64,000 bases of DNA from Limimaricola sp. (GCF_016125575.1 NZ_WGLM01000004.1:64501-128500), one strand, 5' to 3'. Shown: positions 28,061-37,384, numbered from the stretch's first letter. Notes: a model not told the origin generated them from the letters alone. A program made the numbers and translations.

Positions 28061-28642
28061 ATGTATACCGTGATCGGATCGAAGACGACGCGCGCGTTCC
28101 GCGTGCTTTGGGCGCTCGAAGAGATGGGTCTGCCCTATCGCCACGAGGCCGAAAAGCCGCGCTCGGCCACCGTCGTCGCGCTCAACCCGTCGGGCAAGGT
28201 GCCGGTCCTGCAGGATGGCAACGCGGTACTGACCGATTCGATGGCGATCCTGACCTATCTGGCCGACAAGCATGGCCAATTGACCCATCCCGCCGGCACG
28301 ATTGCCCGCGCCCGGCAGGACGCGTTGACCTTCCTGCTGCTCGACGAGTTTGACGCGCTGCTTTGGGTCGCGGCCCGTCACAGCTTTATCCTGCCGCCCG
28401 AGTTGCGGGTGAAAGAGGTCAAGGACAGCCTGAAATGGGAATTCGCGGAAAGCGCCGCGCGGCTGGCGCCGCAGGTGAAGGGGCCGTTCCTGATGGGCGA
28501 GACGATGACGATCGCCGACATCCTTTGCGCCCATGTGCTGCAATGGGCGGCCTCGGCGCGGTTTCCCGATCCGGGCGAGGTGCTGAACGCCTATCGCGCC
28601 CGGATGGAGGCGCGACCAGCCTGGATCAGGTTGCAGGACTAA
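28061..28642 (+). CDS. Glutathione S-transferase family protein
   Basis: A 193-residue GST. The thioredoxin-like N-domain (about 1–75) contains ALEEMGLPY, NPSGKVPVLQDG and LTDSMAILTYLAD, where the Ser of DS contacts glutathione. The helical C-domain contains FLMGETMTIADILCAHVL, the N-capping-box region. Conjugation or reduction of an electrophile is expected, but the substrate is unknown. The second of two adjacent ATGs fits the CGGAGG ribosome binding site better. The 3' end overlaps the convergent flavoprotein gene by 17 nt. Confidence 0.85.
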   Translation: MYTVIGSKTTRAFRVLWALEEMGLPYRHEAEKPRSATVVALNPSGKVPVLQDGNAVLTDSMAILTYLADKHGQLTHPAGTIARARQDALTFLLLDEFDALLWVAARHSFILPPELRVKEVKDSLKWEFAESAARLAPQVKGPFLMGETMTIADILCAHVLQWAASARFPDPGEVLNAYRARMEARPAWIRLQD

Positions 28643-29798
28643 GGCCCAGCCGCCGCAACGCCGCCAGCCCGGCCCGGCGCCCGGTGGCCAGCGACGCGGT
28701 GATCAGGTAACCGCCCGTCGGCGCCTCCCAGTCGAGCATTTCGCCCGCGGCATAGGTGCCGGGGCGGTCGCGCAGCATCAACCCCTCGTCCAGCGCGTCA
28801 AAGCGCAGCCCGCCCGCGGTGGAGATTGCCTCGTCAATGGGGCGGGGGCCGGCATGGCGCAGCGGCAGCGCCTTCAGCAGCGGCGCGAGATCGGCAGGCA
28901 ACGGACGTCCGAATTCGTTCAGCAGCGCCGCGCGGGTGCCGACGATCCGCAGGGTGCGGCGCAGGTGGGCCGCCAGCGTCGCCTTGCCCCGCGGCGTGGC
29001 CAGCCGGCGCGCGACCTCTGACACGCCAAGATGCGGCAGCAGGTCCAGAAACAGCGGCGCGCCCTCGCGCACCGCGCGCGACACGGCATAGATCCCGCCG
29101 CCCTCCAGCCCGCGCGCCGAAATCACGAATTCGCCGCGCGATGTGTCGTGCCCGGCGCGCAGGGCACAGCCCTTCACCGGGCTGCCGAAATGCGGCGCCA
29201 TGTGCGCCGACCAGTTCACCCGCAGCCCCATGTTGGCCGGCTGGAACGGCGCGACATGGCCCGCCAGGTGCCGGGCCCAGCCGCCATCCGAGCCCAGGCG
29301 CGACCAGCTGGCTCCGCCCAGCGCCAGCACGGTGACGTCTGGCGTCAGCACCTCGCGCCCCGCCGGGCCGTCGAGCAGGACCGCCGCGCCGTCCCAGCCC
29401 GCCCAGCGGGTGCGGGGCGTCAGGCGCACGCCCTGCGCCATCAGCCGTGCAAGCCAGGCCCGCAGCAGCGGCGAGGCCTTCATCGCCACCGGAAAGACCC
29501 GCGCAGAGGTGCCGGTGAACACCTCCTGCCCCAGCCCGCGCGCCCAGTCGGCCACCTCCGGCGGACCGAATTCGGTCAGCGCCGCGCGCAACACGTCGGG
29601 CAATGGCGCGAAGGCCGTCAGGAAATCCTCCAGCGGCTGATCCATCGTCAGGTTCAGGCCCGACTTGCCCGCCATCAGGAACTTGCGCCCCGGCGTCGGC
29701 ATGGCATCGGCCAGACGGACGGAGACGCCCGCCGCCGACAGCACGTCCGCGGCCATCAGGCCGGCCGGACCGGCGCCGATGACAAGAGCCTGCGGCAT
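28626..29798 (-). CDS. TIGR03862/HI0933-type flavoprotein
   Basis: A 390-residue FAD protein. The N-terminus ALVIGAGPAGLMAADVLSAAG is the Rossmann site, followed by PGRKFLMAGKSGLNLT, the hallmark of the HI0933/YhiN group. LALGGASWSRLGSDG and the C-terminal GEMLDWEAPTGGYLI bind FAD. Members are conserved yet their substrate is unknown. It is the last gene of the SDR–crotonase–flavoprotein run, 1 nt downstream of the crotonase stop. Confidence 0.85.
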   Translation of the reverse strand: MPQALVIGAGPAGLMAADVLSAAGVSVRLADAMPTPGRKFLMAGKSGLNLTMDQPLEDFLTAFAPLPDVLRAALTEFGPPEVADWARGLGQEVFTGTSARVFPVAMKASPLLRAWLARLMAQGVRLTPRTRWAGWDGAAVLLDGPAGREVLTPDVTVLALGGASWSRLGSDGGWARHLAGHVAPFQPANMGLRVNWSAHMAPHFGSPVKGCALRAGHDTSRGEFVISARGLEGGGIYAVSRAVREGAPLFLDLLPHLGVSEVARRLATPRGKATLAAHLRRTLRIVGTRAALLNEFGRPLPADLAPLLKALPLRHAGPRPIDEAISTAGGLRFDALDEGLMLRDRPGTYAAGEMLDWEAPTGGYLITASLATGRRAGLAALRRLGLSPAT

Positions 29799-29799
29799 G

Positions 29800-30402
29800 T
29801 CAGGTCATCCGTTTGAGGCGGGCGACATGCTCGGAGCTCGCCCCCAGCGCCGGGGTGGCCAGCACGTGGGCTTCGGCCATCACGTCATCGGCGACGCGGT
29901 CGATCAGGCCGATGGCCAGCGCCTCGGCCGCGTCCAGCCGCGCGCCCGCCAGCAGGATCAGCCGCGCCCGCGCAGGCCCCAGCAGCGCGGCAAGGCGGCC
30001 CGGGTCCGAGGGTTGCGGCGCGTAGCCCAGCCGCATCACCGGGTAAAAGAACGAGGCCCCCGGCACAGCCACCCGCAGGTCGCAGGCCAGCGCCATGCCA
30101 AAGGCCCCGCCCGCCAGCGTGCCATTCAGCGCCGCGATGGTCAGACAGGGCAGCGCGGCCAGCGCACCCGACAGCCGCTCCCACACCGGATCGGTGGCCA
30201 GGCCGGCCTTGGCCGCGTCCAGATCGGCCCCGGCGCTGAAAACCTTGCCGACCCCGGTCAGGATCAGCACCCGTGCCTTGCCCGCCGCATCTTCGGCAAT
30301 ATCGGCCAGTTCGGCCAACATCGCGCCGGTCAGTGCATTGGCCTTGTCAGGACGGTTCAGCGTGACAGTCCAAAGCCCGTCATCGCGGTCGCAGGAAATC
30401 AT
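29800..30402 (-). CDS. Enoyl-CoA hydratase/isomerase-family protein lacking both catalytic glutamates
   Basis: A 200-residue crotonase-fold protein, shorter than the usual ~260. It has the fold signatures VTLNRPDKANALT, FSAGADLD (oxyanion hole) and AALNGTLAGGAFGMALACD. The positions that hold the two hydratase glutamates are different here: GGAFGMA instead of GGCELA, and FFYPVMRLG instead of FGxPExxLG. A plain hydration reaction is therefore unlikely; isomerase, thioesterase or an acyl-CoA-binding role remain open. Its start overlaps the SDR stop by 4 nt. Confidence 0.78.
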   Translation of the reverse strand: MISCDRDDGLWTVTLNRPDKANALTGAMLAELADIAEDAAGKARVLILTGVGKVFSAGADLDAAKAGLATDPVWERLSGALAALPCLTIAALNGTLAGGAFGMALACDLRVAVPGASFFYPVMRLGYAPQPSDPGRLAALLGPARARLILLAGARLDAAEALAIGLIDRVADDVMAEAHVLATPALGASSEHVARLKRMT

Positions 30403-31148
30403 GCAAGCCCCACCGCGTGGCGAATCGCGGGTTCACGCAGCGAGACGTCCTGCCCGAGGTAGCCGTCGGCCTCCGGCCCGCACATCCAGATCAGCGCCTT
30501 CGCGGGCCAGTCGGGCGGGATGTGGTCGGACCAGTCCAGCCGCGCGACCGGCCCCACGCCCGACGCCTTGATCGCGCGCTGCATGTCGGTGGCGACGGTG
30601 CCGGGTGACAGGCCCATCACCCGCAGGCCGCGAGCCCGGAACTCGGCATCGGCGGTGCGGGTCAGCATATAGGCCCCGGCCTTGGACGCGCAGTAGGCCG
30701 ACCAGCCACCCAGCGCGTTATGCGCCGCGCCCGACGAGATGGTGATGAACGTGCCCCCGCCTTGCGCCAGCATCTGCGGCGCCGCGGCATGGAGACAATG
30801 AAAAACCCCCTTGAGGTTGATGTCGATCGTCGCGCTCCATGCGGAGATATCAGCCTCTTCCAGCGGCCCCATCGGCCCGATCACCCCGGCATTGGCCACA
30901 AAGACATCAAGACGGCCAAATCGGTCGACGATCTGGGTCACGGCGGCCGCTACCTGCCCCGCATCGGCCACGTCGCAGGTCACGGCCAAAGCCTCCGGCC
31001 CGATCTCGCCCGCGATTCGTTCGGCCGCTGCACCATCGCGCGCCAGAAGCGCCACACGGGCGCCCGCGGCGGCAAAAGCGCGCACCGCGGCCTCTCCGAT
31101 GCCGCGATTGGCGCCGGTTACCGCAATGACCTGTCCCTGCAGACCCAT
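30399..31148 (-). CDS. Short-chain dehydrogenase/reductase
   Basis: A 249-residue classical SDR. The cofactor site is TGANRGIGEAA, the NAG motif is VANAGVIGP, the catalytic serine is in ISSGAAHN, and the YxxxK is YCASK. An arginine in LLARDGA just after strand 2 favours NADP(H). The substrate is unknown. It leads the minus-strand run with the crotonase and the flavoprotein, through a 4-nt overlap. Confidence 0.85.
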   Translation of the reverse strand: MGLQGQVIAVTGANRGIGEAAVRAFAAAGARVALLARDGAAAERIAGEIGPEALAVTCDVADAGQVAAAVTQIVDRFGRLDVFVANAGVIGPMGPLEEADISAWSATIDINLKGVFHCLHAAAPQMLAQGGGTFITISSGAAHNALGGWSAYCASKAGAYMLTRTADAEFRARGLRVMGLSPGTVATDMQRAIKASGVGPVARLDWSDHIPPDWPAKALIWMCGPEADGYLGQDVSLREPAIRHAVGLA

Positions 31149-31279
31149 TCCTGTCCCCTCTTCTGCTCTTGTGGCGTGAAATCGTGCGCTTCACGGATCG
31201 AAGGAGTTTTCCCCACCTTGACCGGCTGCGCAAGGCGGGCGAACCTTCCCTTTGGGTTTACAGTGAAAGGATCTTTGAG

Positions 31280-32788
31280 ATGCGCCATTCGACTCTAATC
31301 AGATCGGGCGTCTGCGTTGCCGCGATCATCGCCGGCGGTGCGGCATGGGCCGACGTCACCCCGCAGGACGTTTGGAACAACTGGAAGTCCAACATGTCCA
31401 TGGCCGGCCCCGACGTCGTGCAAAGCGCGTCCGAGTCGACCTCTGGCAACACGCTGACGGTCTCGGGCCTGTCGCTGAATTTCAAAAACAAACAGAATGA
31501 TGGCACCGCCAAGATTGACGTGGGCGACGTGGTGTTCACCGGCAACGGCGATGGCACCGTGACCGTCACTGTGCCCGAGAAGATGCCCTTCAATATGGAC
31601 ATGACCGATTCCAGCGGCAGCCAGACGATCAGCGCGGACGTCATTGCCGCCGGGATGAAGATGGTCGTCAGCGGGACGCCGGACGCGATGAACTATGCCG
31701 TCAGCGCCAACCGTTACGGCTTTGCGCTGACCGGCGTGACGCAGGACGGCGACGCGGTGCCGACAGATGCCACGGTCAACCTCAACAACGTGTCGGCCAA
31801 TTACCTGGCCAAGACCGGCGACATGGACGGTTTCACCTACTCGATGACCGCAGACACGCTGGACATGCTGGTCGAGTCGAAGGATCAGCAAGCCGGCCCG
31901 TTCACCCTGTCGGGACAGATCGGGCAGGTTGCCGCGACGGGTAATGTCACCATGCCCAAGGGCATGGATATGTCGAACCCGTCTGCGGCCTATGCGCAGG
32001 GCTTTGCCTTCCAGGGCGGTTATACCTTCGGATCGGCGAATTATCTCTTCAGCTCGGACGCCAGCGACGGCAAGACCGACGGGACGATCTCGCTTCAGGA
32101 CGCGTCGCTTGACGCCGCGCTCAGCAAGGACGGGCTGACCTACGATACGACGGTCAACGGGCTGAAAGTTTCTGTCACCACCTCCAGCCTGCCGTTTCCG
32201 ATCAACATCAGCATGTCGCAACTGGCCTATGGCCTGACCTTCCCGCTGTCCAAGTCCGACACGCCGGTGCCCTATGCGATGAACGTCAACCTCGCCGATG
32301 TCGCCGTCAATGAAGAGATCTGGTCGATGATCGACCCCACCGGGATGCTGCCCCACGACCCGGCAACGGCCAAGATCGACGTTTCAGGCACGGCAACGCT
32401 GGCCTATGACCTGATGGACCCGGCTCAGGCTGCCGCCGCCGCTGCCGACGCACCGGGCGAGGTCAATTCGGTCGACCTCAACGATCTGAACGTTGCCATT
32501 GCCGGCGCTTCTCTGACCGGCACAGGCCACGTGACCCTCGATAACACCGACATGACGACCATGCCCGGCATGCCACGCCCGGACGGCAGCATTACCTTGC
32601 AGTTGAACGGCGCGAACGGCCTGCTGGACACCTTGGTCAAGATGGGCCTTGTCCCCGATGATCAGGCCCAGATGGGCCGGATGATGATGGGCATGTTCGC
32701 CAAGGTCGTGGGCGACGATCAGTTGACCTCGACCATCGAGTTCACAAAGGACGGCCAGATCCTCGCCAACGGCCAACGGATCAAGTAG
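31280..32788 (+). CDS. DUF2125 secreted protein
   Basis: A 502-residue exported protein. The leader MRHSTLIRSGVCVAAIIAGG ends AWA-D, a good Sec cleavage site. The mature chain is a long beta-rich repeat structure with many Gly/Asp/Ser turns (for example TVNLNNVSANYLAK, QIGQVAATGNVTMPKG), fitting DUF2125 of alphaproteobacteria. Its role is unknown. The long repetitive beta architecture invites comparison with AsmA/TamB-like lipid-bridge proteins, but this is only an idea. It has an AAAGGA ribosome binding site and a strong terminator. Confidence 0.75.
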   Translation: MRHSTLIRSGVCVAAIIAGGAAWADVTPQDVWNNWKSNMSMAGPDVVQSASESTSGNTLTVSGLSLNFKNKQNDGTAKIDVGDVVFTGNGDGTVTVTVPEKMPFNMDMTDSSGSQTISADVIAAGMKMVVSGTPDAMNYAVSANRYGFALTGVTQDGDAVPTDATVNLNNVSANYLAKTGDMDGFTYSMTADTLDMLVESKDQQAGPFTLSGQIGQVAATGNVTMPKGMDMSNPSAAYAQGFAFQGGYTFGSANYLFSSDASDGKTDGTISLQDASLDAALSKDGLTYDTTVNGLKVSVTTSSLPFPINISMSQLAYGLTFPLSKSDTPVPYAMNVNLADVAVNEEIWSMIDPTGMLPHDPATAKIDVSGTATLAYDLMDPAQAAAAAADAPGEVNSVDLNDLNVAIAGASLTGTGHVTLDNTDMTTMPGMPRPDGSITLQLNGANGLLDTLVKMGLVPDDQAQMGRMMMGMFAKVVGDDQLTSTIEFTKDGQILANGQRIK

Positions 32789-32810
32789 GCCAACGCGATA
32801 CGGCAAGACA

Positions 32811-32846
32811 AAGGGCCGCCGGGTGATCCCCGCGCGGCCCTTTTTT
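32811..32846 (+). terminator. Rho-independent terminator between convergent genes
   Basis: The stem GGGCCGC/GCGGCCC spans 32813–32840 around a longer loop and is followed by six T. It lies 23 nt after the DUF2125 stop. AA in front of the left arm gives weaker termination for the convergent dienelactone hydrolase. Confidence 0.8.
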
Positions 32847-32854
32847 CGTGGCGG

Positions 32855-33586
32855 CTATAGCGTCTCGCCGAAAAACGTGGCCAGCCGGAGCCAGTGCCTC
32901 TCGGCCGCGGCCGGATTGTGCACGGAATGGTCCGGCACCGCCCAGCCATGCTCGGCACCGACATAGTTCTCGATGATATGATCGACGCCGGCGTCGCGCA
33001 GTGCCTGTGCCAGCCGTGCCGACTGTTCGGGGGGAAACGACTTGTCGACACCGGCACAGCCGACATAGACTCGGCCCTTGATCTGGCCCGCGCGCAGGTG
33101 CGGGCTGTCAGGCGCGTCGCCGGCAAGGTGCCCACCATGGATCGAGGCGGCAGCGACGATGCGGTCGGGATAGGCTGCGGCGGCCGTCAGCGCACGTGCG
33201 CCCCCCATGCAATAGCCCACCGTTCCCACCGAACCGGATACGCCCGCGGCCGTCAGCGCATCAAGGAAAGCGCCGGTATCGGCCTCCGTCATGGCCTGTG
33301 TCGTCTTGCCGATCATGCCCATCAGCTGGGCGCGGACCTCGGGGTTGGCAAACGCCGTGGCGGCATCGAACGGGCCGTAGGGGCCAAATCGATAGAACAG
33401 GTCCGGCAGCAGCACCGCATGACCCATGGCCGCCAGTCGTCCGGCCATGGCTTCCAGCCCGGGGCGCGGACCGAAGGCATCCATGTAAAGGATAATGGCG
33501 CTTTGCGGCGTCGCACCCTCGGGCGTGAACAGCGTTGCCGGCGCGGTGCCGTCGGGTGTGGTAATCTGCAACGATCGCTGGGGCAT
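32855..33586 (-). CDS. Dienelactone hydrolase family protein
   Basis: A 243-residue alpha/beta hydrolase. The nucleophile is C126 in GYCMGG, the cysteine type of dienelactone hydrolases. H212 or so in EHGWA and D in CAGVDKSFP complete the triad. It begins with PDGTAPATLFTP, without signal peptide. The natural substrate is unknown, as no chlorocatechol or aromatic-ring genes are near. The ATG at 33586 has an AAGGACA-type site upstream. It is divergent from pmbA. Confidence 0.82.
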   Translation of the reverse strand: MPQRSLQITTPDGTAPATLFTPEGATPQSAIILYMDAFGPRPGLEAMAGRLAAMGHAVLLPDLFYRFGPYGPFDAATAFANPEVRAQLMGMIGKTTQAMTEADTGAFLDALTAAGVSGSVGTVGYCMGGARALTAAAAYPDRIVAAASIHGGHLAGDAPDSPHLRAGQIKGRVYVGCAGVDKSFPPEQSARLAQALRDAGVDHIIENYVGAEHGWAVPDHSVHNPAAAERHWLRLATFFGETL

Positions 33587-33715
33587 GACTGTGTCCTTCC
33601 ATGTCGGGATGGGCCTTACCTAACACGTCCCTGTGCGGCGGCCAGAGGTGGTACTGCAGCCTTGCGGGCCGGGAAGGCAAAGACTACCTCTGCCTCAACC
33701 CCAAGGAGCGCCGCC

Positions 33716-35062
33716 ATGACTGTTTCGCTTGCCGATCTGACCGCACAATTGCTGGATGTCGCCCGCGCCGCGGGCGCCGAGGCCGCCGATGCAATCGCCG
33801 TCGACGGCACTTCGGTCTCGATCGCGGTGCGGCAGGGCGCGCTGGAGCAGGCAGAGCGCTCCGAAGGGATCGACATCGGCCTGCGCGTTCTGATCGGGCG
33901 CCGACAGGCCTGCGTTTCCTCGTCCGACACCCGCCCCGAAACCCTGCGCCAGATGGCCGAACGCGCCGTGGCAATGGCCCGCGAGGCGCCCGAGGATCCG
34001 ACAGCCGGGCTGGCCGAGCCCGGCCAGATCACCAAGCGGACCGACACCGAGGCGCTGGACCTTTACGATCCAAGCGACGAGCCCGACCCCGCCGTCCTTG
34101 AGGATGACGCTCGCCGCTGCGAGGCCGCCGCGCTGGCGGTCAAGGGCGTCACCCGGATTGACGGCGCATCCGCCGGCTATGGGCGTCGGCGCGTTCACAT
34201 TGCCGCGACCAACGGCTTCTCTGCAGGCTTTGGCCGCAGTGACCGGGCGCGCGGCTGCGTCGCCATCGCCGGCGAAGGCACCGGGATGGAGCGCGACTGG
34301 GATTTCGACAGCCGCGTTTTTCAGTCCGACCTGCGCGATGCCGACGAGATCGGCCGCATTGCCGGCGAGCGCGCGGTGGCCCGGCTGGGTGCACGGCGGC
34401 CGAAAACGGGCGCCTATCCGGTGATCTTTGACGAACGGGTCGCCTCTTCTCTGATCGGCCATCTGCTGCAGGCCGCCAACGGCATGATGATCGCGCGCGG
34501 CAGCAGCTGGCTCTTGGGCCGGATGGACAGCCAAGTCCTGCCCAAGGGCCTGTCGGTGATCGAGGATCCGCACCGCGCCCGCGTCCCGGGCTCGCGCCTG
34601 TTCGATGCCGAGGGGCTGCCCACCGCCCGGCGCGAGATCGTCGCGGACGGGATCCTGCGCAGTTGGACGCTTGACCTTGCCACGGGGCGCAAGCTGGGCC
34701 TGCCCAGCACCGGCAACGCCGCGCGCGGCACCGGCGGACCGCCCTCTCCGTCCACCAGCAACATCGCCCTGACCGAGGGCACGTCCAGCCGCGACGACCT
34801 GATCGCGCAGATGGGCACGGGCCTGCTGATCACGCAGATGATCGGCTCCACCATCAACCCCAACACCGGCGACTATTCGCGCGGGGCGTCGGGGTTCTGG
34901 GTGGAAAACGGCCAGATCGCCTACCCGGTCAACGAATGCACCGTGGCGGGCAACCTGCTGGAATTCTTGCCGCGGATCACGCCCGCCAACGACGCACGCC
35001 ACCACCTTGGCACCGTCGTTCCCTCGCTTCTGGTCGAGGGGCTGACGCTTGCCGGCGACTGA
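33716..35062 (+). CDS. pmbA: TldD/PmbA-family metalloprotease-associated protein (PmbA)
   Basis: A 448-residue member of the TldD/PmbA family, the subunit without the HExxxH zinc motif. With TldD it degrades or matures peptides such as microcins. ERSEGIDIGLRVLIGRRQA, IARGSSWLLGRMDSQV, GNAARG and TINPNTGDYSRGASGFWVENGQI are typical. TldD itself is not in the window. AAGGAG at 33703 precedes the ATG. The stop overlaps the TTG start of cysQ by 14 nt, so it probably reads into the lipid A cluster. Confidence 0.88.
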   Translation: MTVSLADLTAQLLDVARAAGAEAADAIAVDGTSVSIAVRQGALEQAERSEGIDIGLRVLIGRRQACVSSSDTRPETLRQMAERAVAMAREAPEDPTAGLAEPGQITKRTDTEALDLYDPSDEPDPAVLEDDARRCEAAALAVKGVTRIDGASAGYGRRRVHIAATNGFSAGFGRSDRARGCVAIAGEGTGMERDWDFDSRVFQSDLRDADEIGRIAGERAVARLGARRPKTGAYPVIFDERVASSLIGHLLQAANGMMIARGSSWLLGRMDSQVLPKGLSVIEDPHRARVPGSRLFDAEGLPTARREIVADGILRSWTLDLATGRKLGLPSTGNAARGTGGPPSPSTSNIALTEGTSSRDDLIAQMGTGLLITQMIGSTINPNTGDYSRGASGFWVENGQIAYPVNECTVAGNLLEFLPRITPANDARHHLGTVVPSLLVEGLTLAGD

Positions 35063-35852
35063 TCTGACCCTGTTGACCGACGCCGCACGAGAGGCGGGTG
35101 TCATTGCCAAACGCCATTTCGAGGACGGCCCGCGGGCCTGGGACAAGCCACATGGCGCTGGCCCAGTCACCGAGGCCGACCTTGAAGTGGACGCCATGTT
35201 GCGGCGCGAGCTGACCCGCGCGCGCCCGAATTATGGCTGGCTGTCGGAAGAGACAGAGGACAATCCGGCCCGTCTGCAGGCCACAAACACGTTCATCGTC
35301 GATCCCATCGACGGCACCCGCGCCTTCATCGAAGGGGCACAGGACTGGGCCCATTCGCTGGCCATTGCAGAACATGGCCGGGTGACCGCCGCCGTCGTCT
35401 ACCTGCCGCTACGCGAGATGATGTTCTGCGCAGAGGCTGGCGGTGGTGCGACACTCAACGGCCAGCCGATCGTCGTCAGCAAACTGCGTGAGCTGAACAG
35501 TGCGACCGTGCTGGCTGCGCGCCCCAGCCTTGACCCGGTCCACTGGCGGGACGGTGCCACGCCACCCGTTCAGCGCAAGTTCCGCACCTCTCTGGCCTAT
35601 CGGCTGTGCCTTGTCGCCGCGGGCCGGTTCGACGCCATGCTGACCCTGCGGCCAACATGGGAGTGGGATGTGGCGGCAGGCGCGCTTATCGTGGCCGAGG
35701 CGTCGGGCCACGCGACCGACCGCAGCGGCGCGCCGTTGCGTTTCAACAACCCGCATCCGCAGGTTGACGGGATCGTGGCGGCCGGCGAGGTGCATGGCGC
35801 GCTTGTGGCGCGTCTTGCGCCCCAAGCTGCGCCCGCTGCCCCGTTTGCTTGA
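35049..35852 (+). CDS. Inositol-monophosphatase family phosphatase (CysQ-like)
   Basis: A 267-residue Mg-dependent phosphatase with the IMPase motifs: GWLSEETED (metal-binding Glu), VDPIDGTRAFIEG, and WEWDVAAGALIVAEASG at the C-terminus. Likely substrate is 3'-phosphoadenosine 5'-phosphate (CysQ) rather than inositol phosphate, judged by the neighbourhood seen in relatives. The start is TTG at 35049, within the pmbA 3' end. It opens a run with DUF4170, the WaaA-like protein and lpxK. Confidence 0.82.
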   Translation: MPATDLTLLTDAAREAGVIAKRHFEDGPRAWDKPHGAGPVTEADLEVDAMLRRELTRARPNYGWLSEETEDNPARLQATNTFIVDPIDGTRAFIEGAQDWAHSLAIAEHGRVTAAVVYLPLREMMFCAEAGGGATLNGQPIVVSKLRELNSATVLAARPSLDPVHWRDGATPPVQRKFRTSLAYRLCLVAAGRFDAMLTLRPTWEWDVAAGALIVAEASGHATDRSGAPLRFNNPHPQVDGIVAAGEVHGALVARLAPQAAPAAPFA

Positions 35853-35909
35853 CCCCGCACCGCATTTCCTTAGGGTGCGCCAGAATTTGCGACCTAACCC
35901 GAGGACCAG

Positions 35910-36155
35910 ATGACCCAGCGCCTGCACCTTGTTTTCGGCGGCGAACTGCTCGACCCAAGCCGCAACGTCTTTCGCGATGTGAAGGACATCCATATCGTCG
36001 GCATGTTCCCCGATTATGCCAGCGCCTATTCGGCCTGGAAGGCCGAGGCGCAGCGCACCGTCGACGACGCGCACATGCGCTATTTCATCGCCCATATTCA
36101 CCGTTTGCGGGACGAGGCGGCGCCGGCCTCGGCGACCGAGGAAATGGGCGATTGA
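35910..36155 (+). CDS. DUF4170 small protein
   Basis: An 81-residue cytoplasmic protein matching DUF4170: MTQRLHLVFGGELLDPSRN, VGMFPDYASAYSAWKAEAQRTVDDAHMRYFIAH. The fold suggests an alpha/beta binding protein, and no function is known. It is placed between cysQ and the WaaA-like gene with 1 nt to the latter. In other Rhodobacteraceae it keeps this position in the lipid A cluster, suggesting a role with the WaaA-like protein or LpxK. Confidence 0.82.
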   Translation: MTQRLHLVFGGELLDPSRNVFRDVKDIHIVGMFPDYASAYSAWKAEAQRTVDDAHMRYFIAHIHRLRDEAAPASATEEMGD

Positions 36156-36156
36156 G

Positions 36157-37383
36157 ATGAGCCCGCGGCCCCCGCTGGCCGGCTTGGTTCCGCGCAGCTG
36201 GCGCGAGCCCGCGGGAAACGCGGAGGCCGGGGCGGTGCGGCCACCGGGGCGCCTGTTGTGGGTGCGGGGGGCGAACGCGGCGCAAATCGGTGCCGTTGCC
36301 GCACTGGCCCAGCGCCTGCAGGACGAGGCCGGGCCGCTTTCAGTGCTTCTGACCCTGCCAGATGCCGTGCCCCAGACCTTGCCTGAAAGCCTGCCCGGGG
36401 CCGAGATGCTGGTGCAGCCACAACCGGCCCCGGGCCGAACGGCAGCGCGGGCCTTTCTCGAGACTTGGGCGCCGGACATGCTGCTGTGGCTGCGGGGTGA
36501 TCTTGATCCCGCCCTGCTGGCCGAGGTGGCGGCGCGTGATCTGCCCGCAATCCTTGCCGAAGCCGGGCCAGAGGCGCTGCATCTTACCTCGGGCGGCTGG
36601 CGGCCCGGCGCGTTGCGCGCGGTGCTGCGACGGTTCAGCAGAATCCTTGTCAGTGACGGACCGGTGCTGGCACGTCTGCGGCGCGCCGGTGCCGATGACG
36701 TGCAGATGGAACTGTCGGGCAAGCTGGAAGACACCGTGGCCGTTCTGGGCTGCAACGACCGCGAGCGGCGCGACATCGCCGCCAGCCTTGGCGCGCGCCC
36801 GGTCTGGCTGGCCGCCGATACGCCGCTGGACGAGGCCGCGCTGTTGGCGCAGGCTCATGCAGTAGCAAACCGGCGCACGCACCGGCTGCTGCTGATCCTT
36901 GATACGCGCAACCGCTTGGACGGGCCGGAGATGGCGGCACGGCTGCAGGCAGCGGGGTTTCAGACCGCGCTGCGCAGCTCCGAGCAGGAGCCGGTTGAGA
37001 CGATTCAGGTTTATGTCGCCGATGGCGATGGCGAATTGGGGCTGTGGTATCGGCTTGCGCCAATCACCTATATCGGCGGCACCCTGACAGGGCAGGGCCT
37101 GCGCCACCCGTTCGAGGCGGCAGCCCTTGGATCGGTCGTGGTACATGGCCGCGCCACCATGCCCTTTGCCGAAAGCTATCGTCGGCTAGCCGCGGCCGGG
37201 GCCAGCCGGCAGGTCAGCGGACCCGAAGATCTGGGCCGCATGGTGGAAGGCCTGCTGGAGCCCGACAAGGCGGCGACCATGGCCCATGCCGCGTGGGACG
37301 TCACCTCGAGCGGTGCCGACGTGACCAACCGGCTGATCATGCTGATCACCGAAATGGGCGATGCGCCCCGAAGAGGCGCCTGA
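36157..37383 (+). CDS. Kdo-transferase (WaaA/KdtA)-like protein with eroded catalytic motifs
   Basis: A 408-residue GT-B-fold protein that follows the WaaA layout end to end but has lost most key motifs. [15 protein letters not shown] replaces the SVGE segment, putting Q43 where the catalytic Glu should be. [10 protein letters not shown] replaces METELWPNL, DTPLDEA replaces STHEGEE, and LDTRNRLD replaces PRHPER. What remains is SGKLED (for GSLKFD) and the late [22 protein letters not shown], which keeps its Glu. There is no N-terminal membrane anchor. It lies 1 nt after DUF4170 and 1 nt before lpxK. It may be a pseudo-enzyme or a changed glycosyltransferase; a genuine WaaA may be elsewhere. 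Confidence 0.72.
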   Translation: MSPRPPLAGLVPRSWREPAGNAEAGAVRPPGRLLWVRGANAAQIGAVAALAQRLQDEAGPLSVLLTLPDAVPQTLPESLPGAEMLVQPQPAPGRTAARAFLETWAPDMLLWLRGDLDPALLAEVAARDLPAILAEAGPEALHLTSGGWRPGALRAVLRRFSRILVSDGPVLARLRRAGADDVQMELSGKLEDTVAVLGCNDRERRDIAASLGARPVWLAADTPLDEAALLAQAHAVANRRTHRLLLILDTRNRLDGPEMAARLQAAGFQTALRSSEQEPVETIQVYVADGDGELGLWYRLAPITYIGGTLTGQGLRHPFEAAALGSVVVHGRATMPFAESYRRLAAAGASRQVSGPEDLGRMVEGLLEPDKAATMAHAAWDVTSSGADVTNRLIMLITEMGDAPRRGA

Positions 37384-37384
37384 C

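Noticed and set aside
32894-33715. A long N-terminal extension of pmbA reaching back over the dienelactone hydrolase gene
   Set aside because: The PmbA fold starts at 33716 behind a clear AAGGAG site. The upstream part is antisense to an intact hydrolase with its nucleophile motif.
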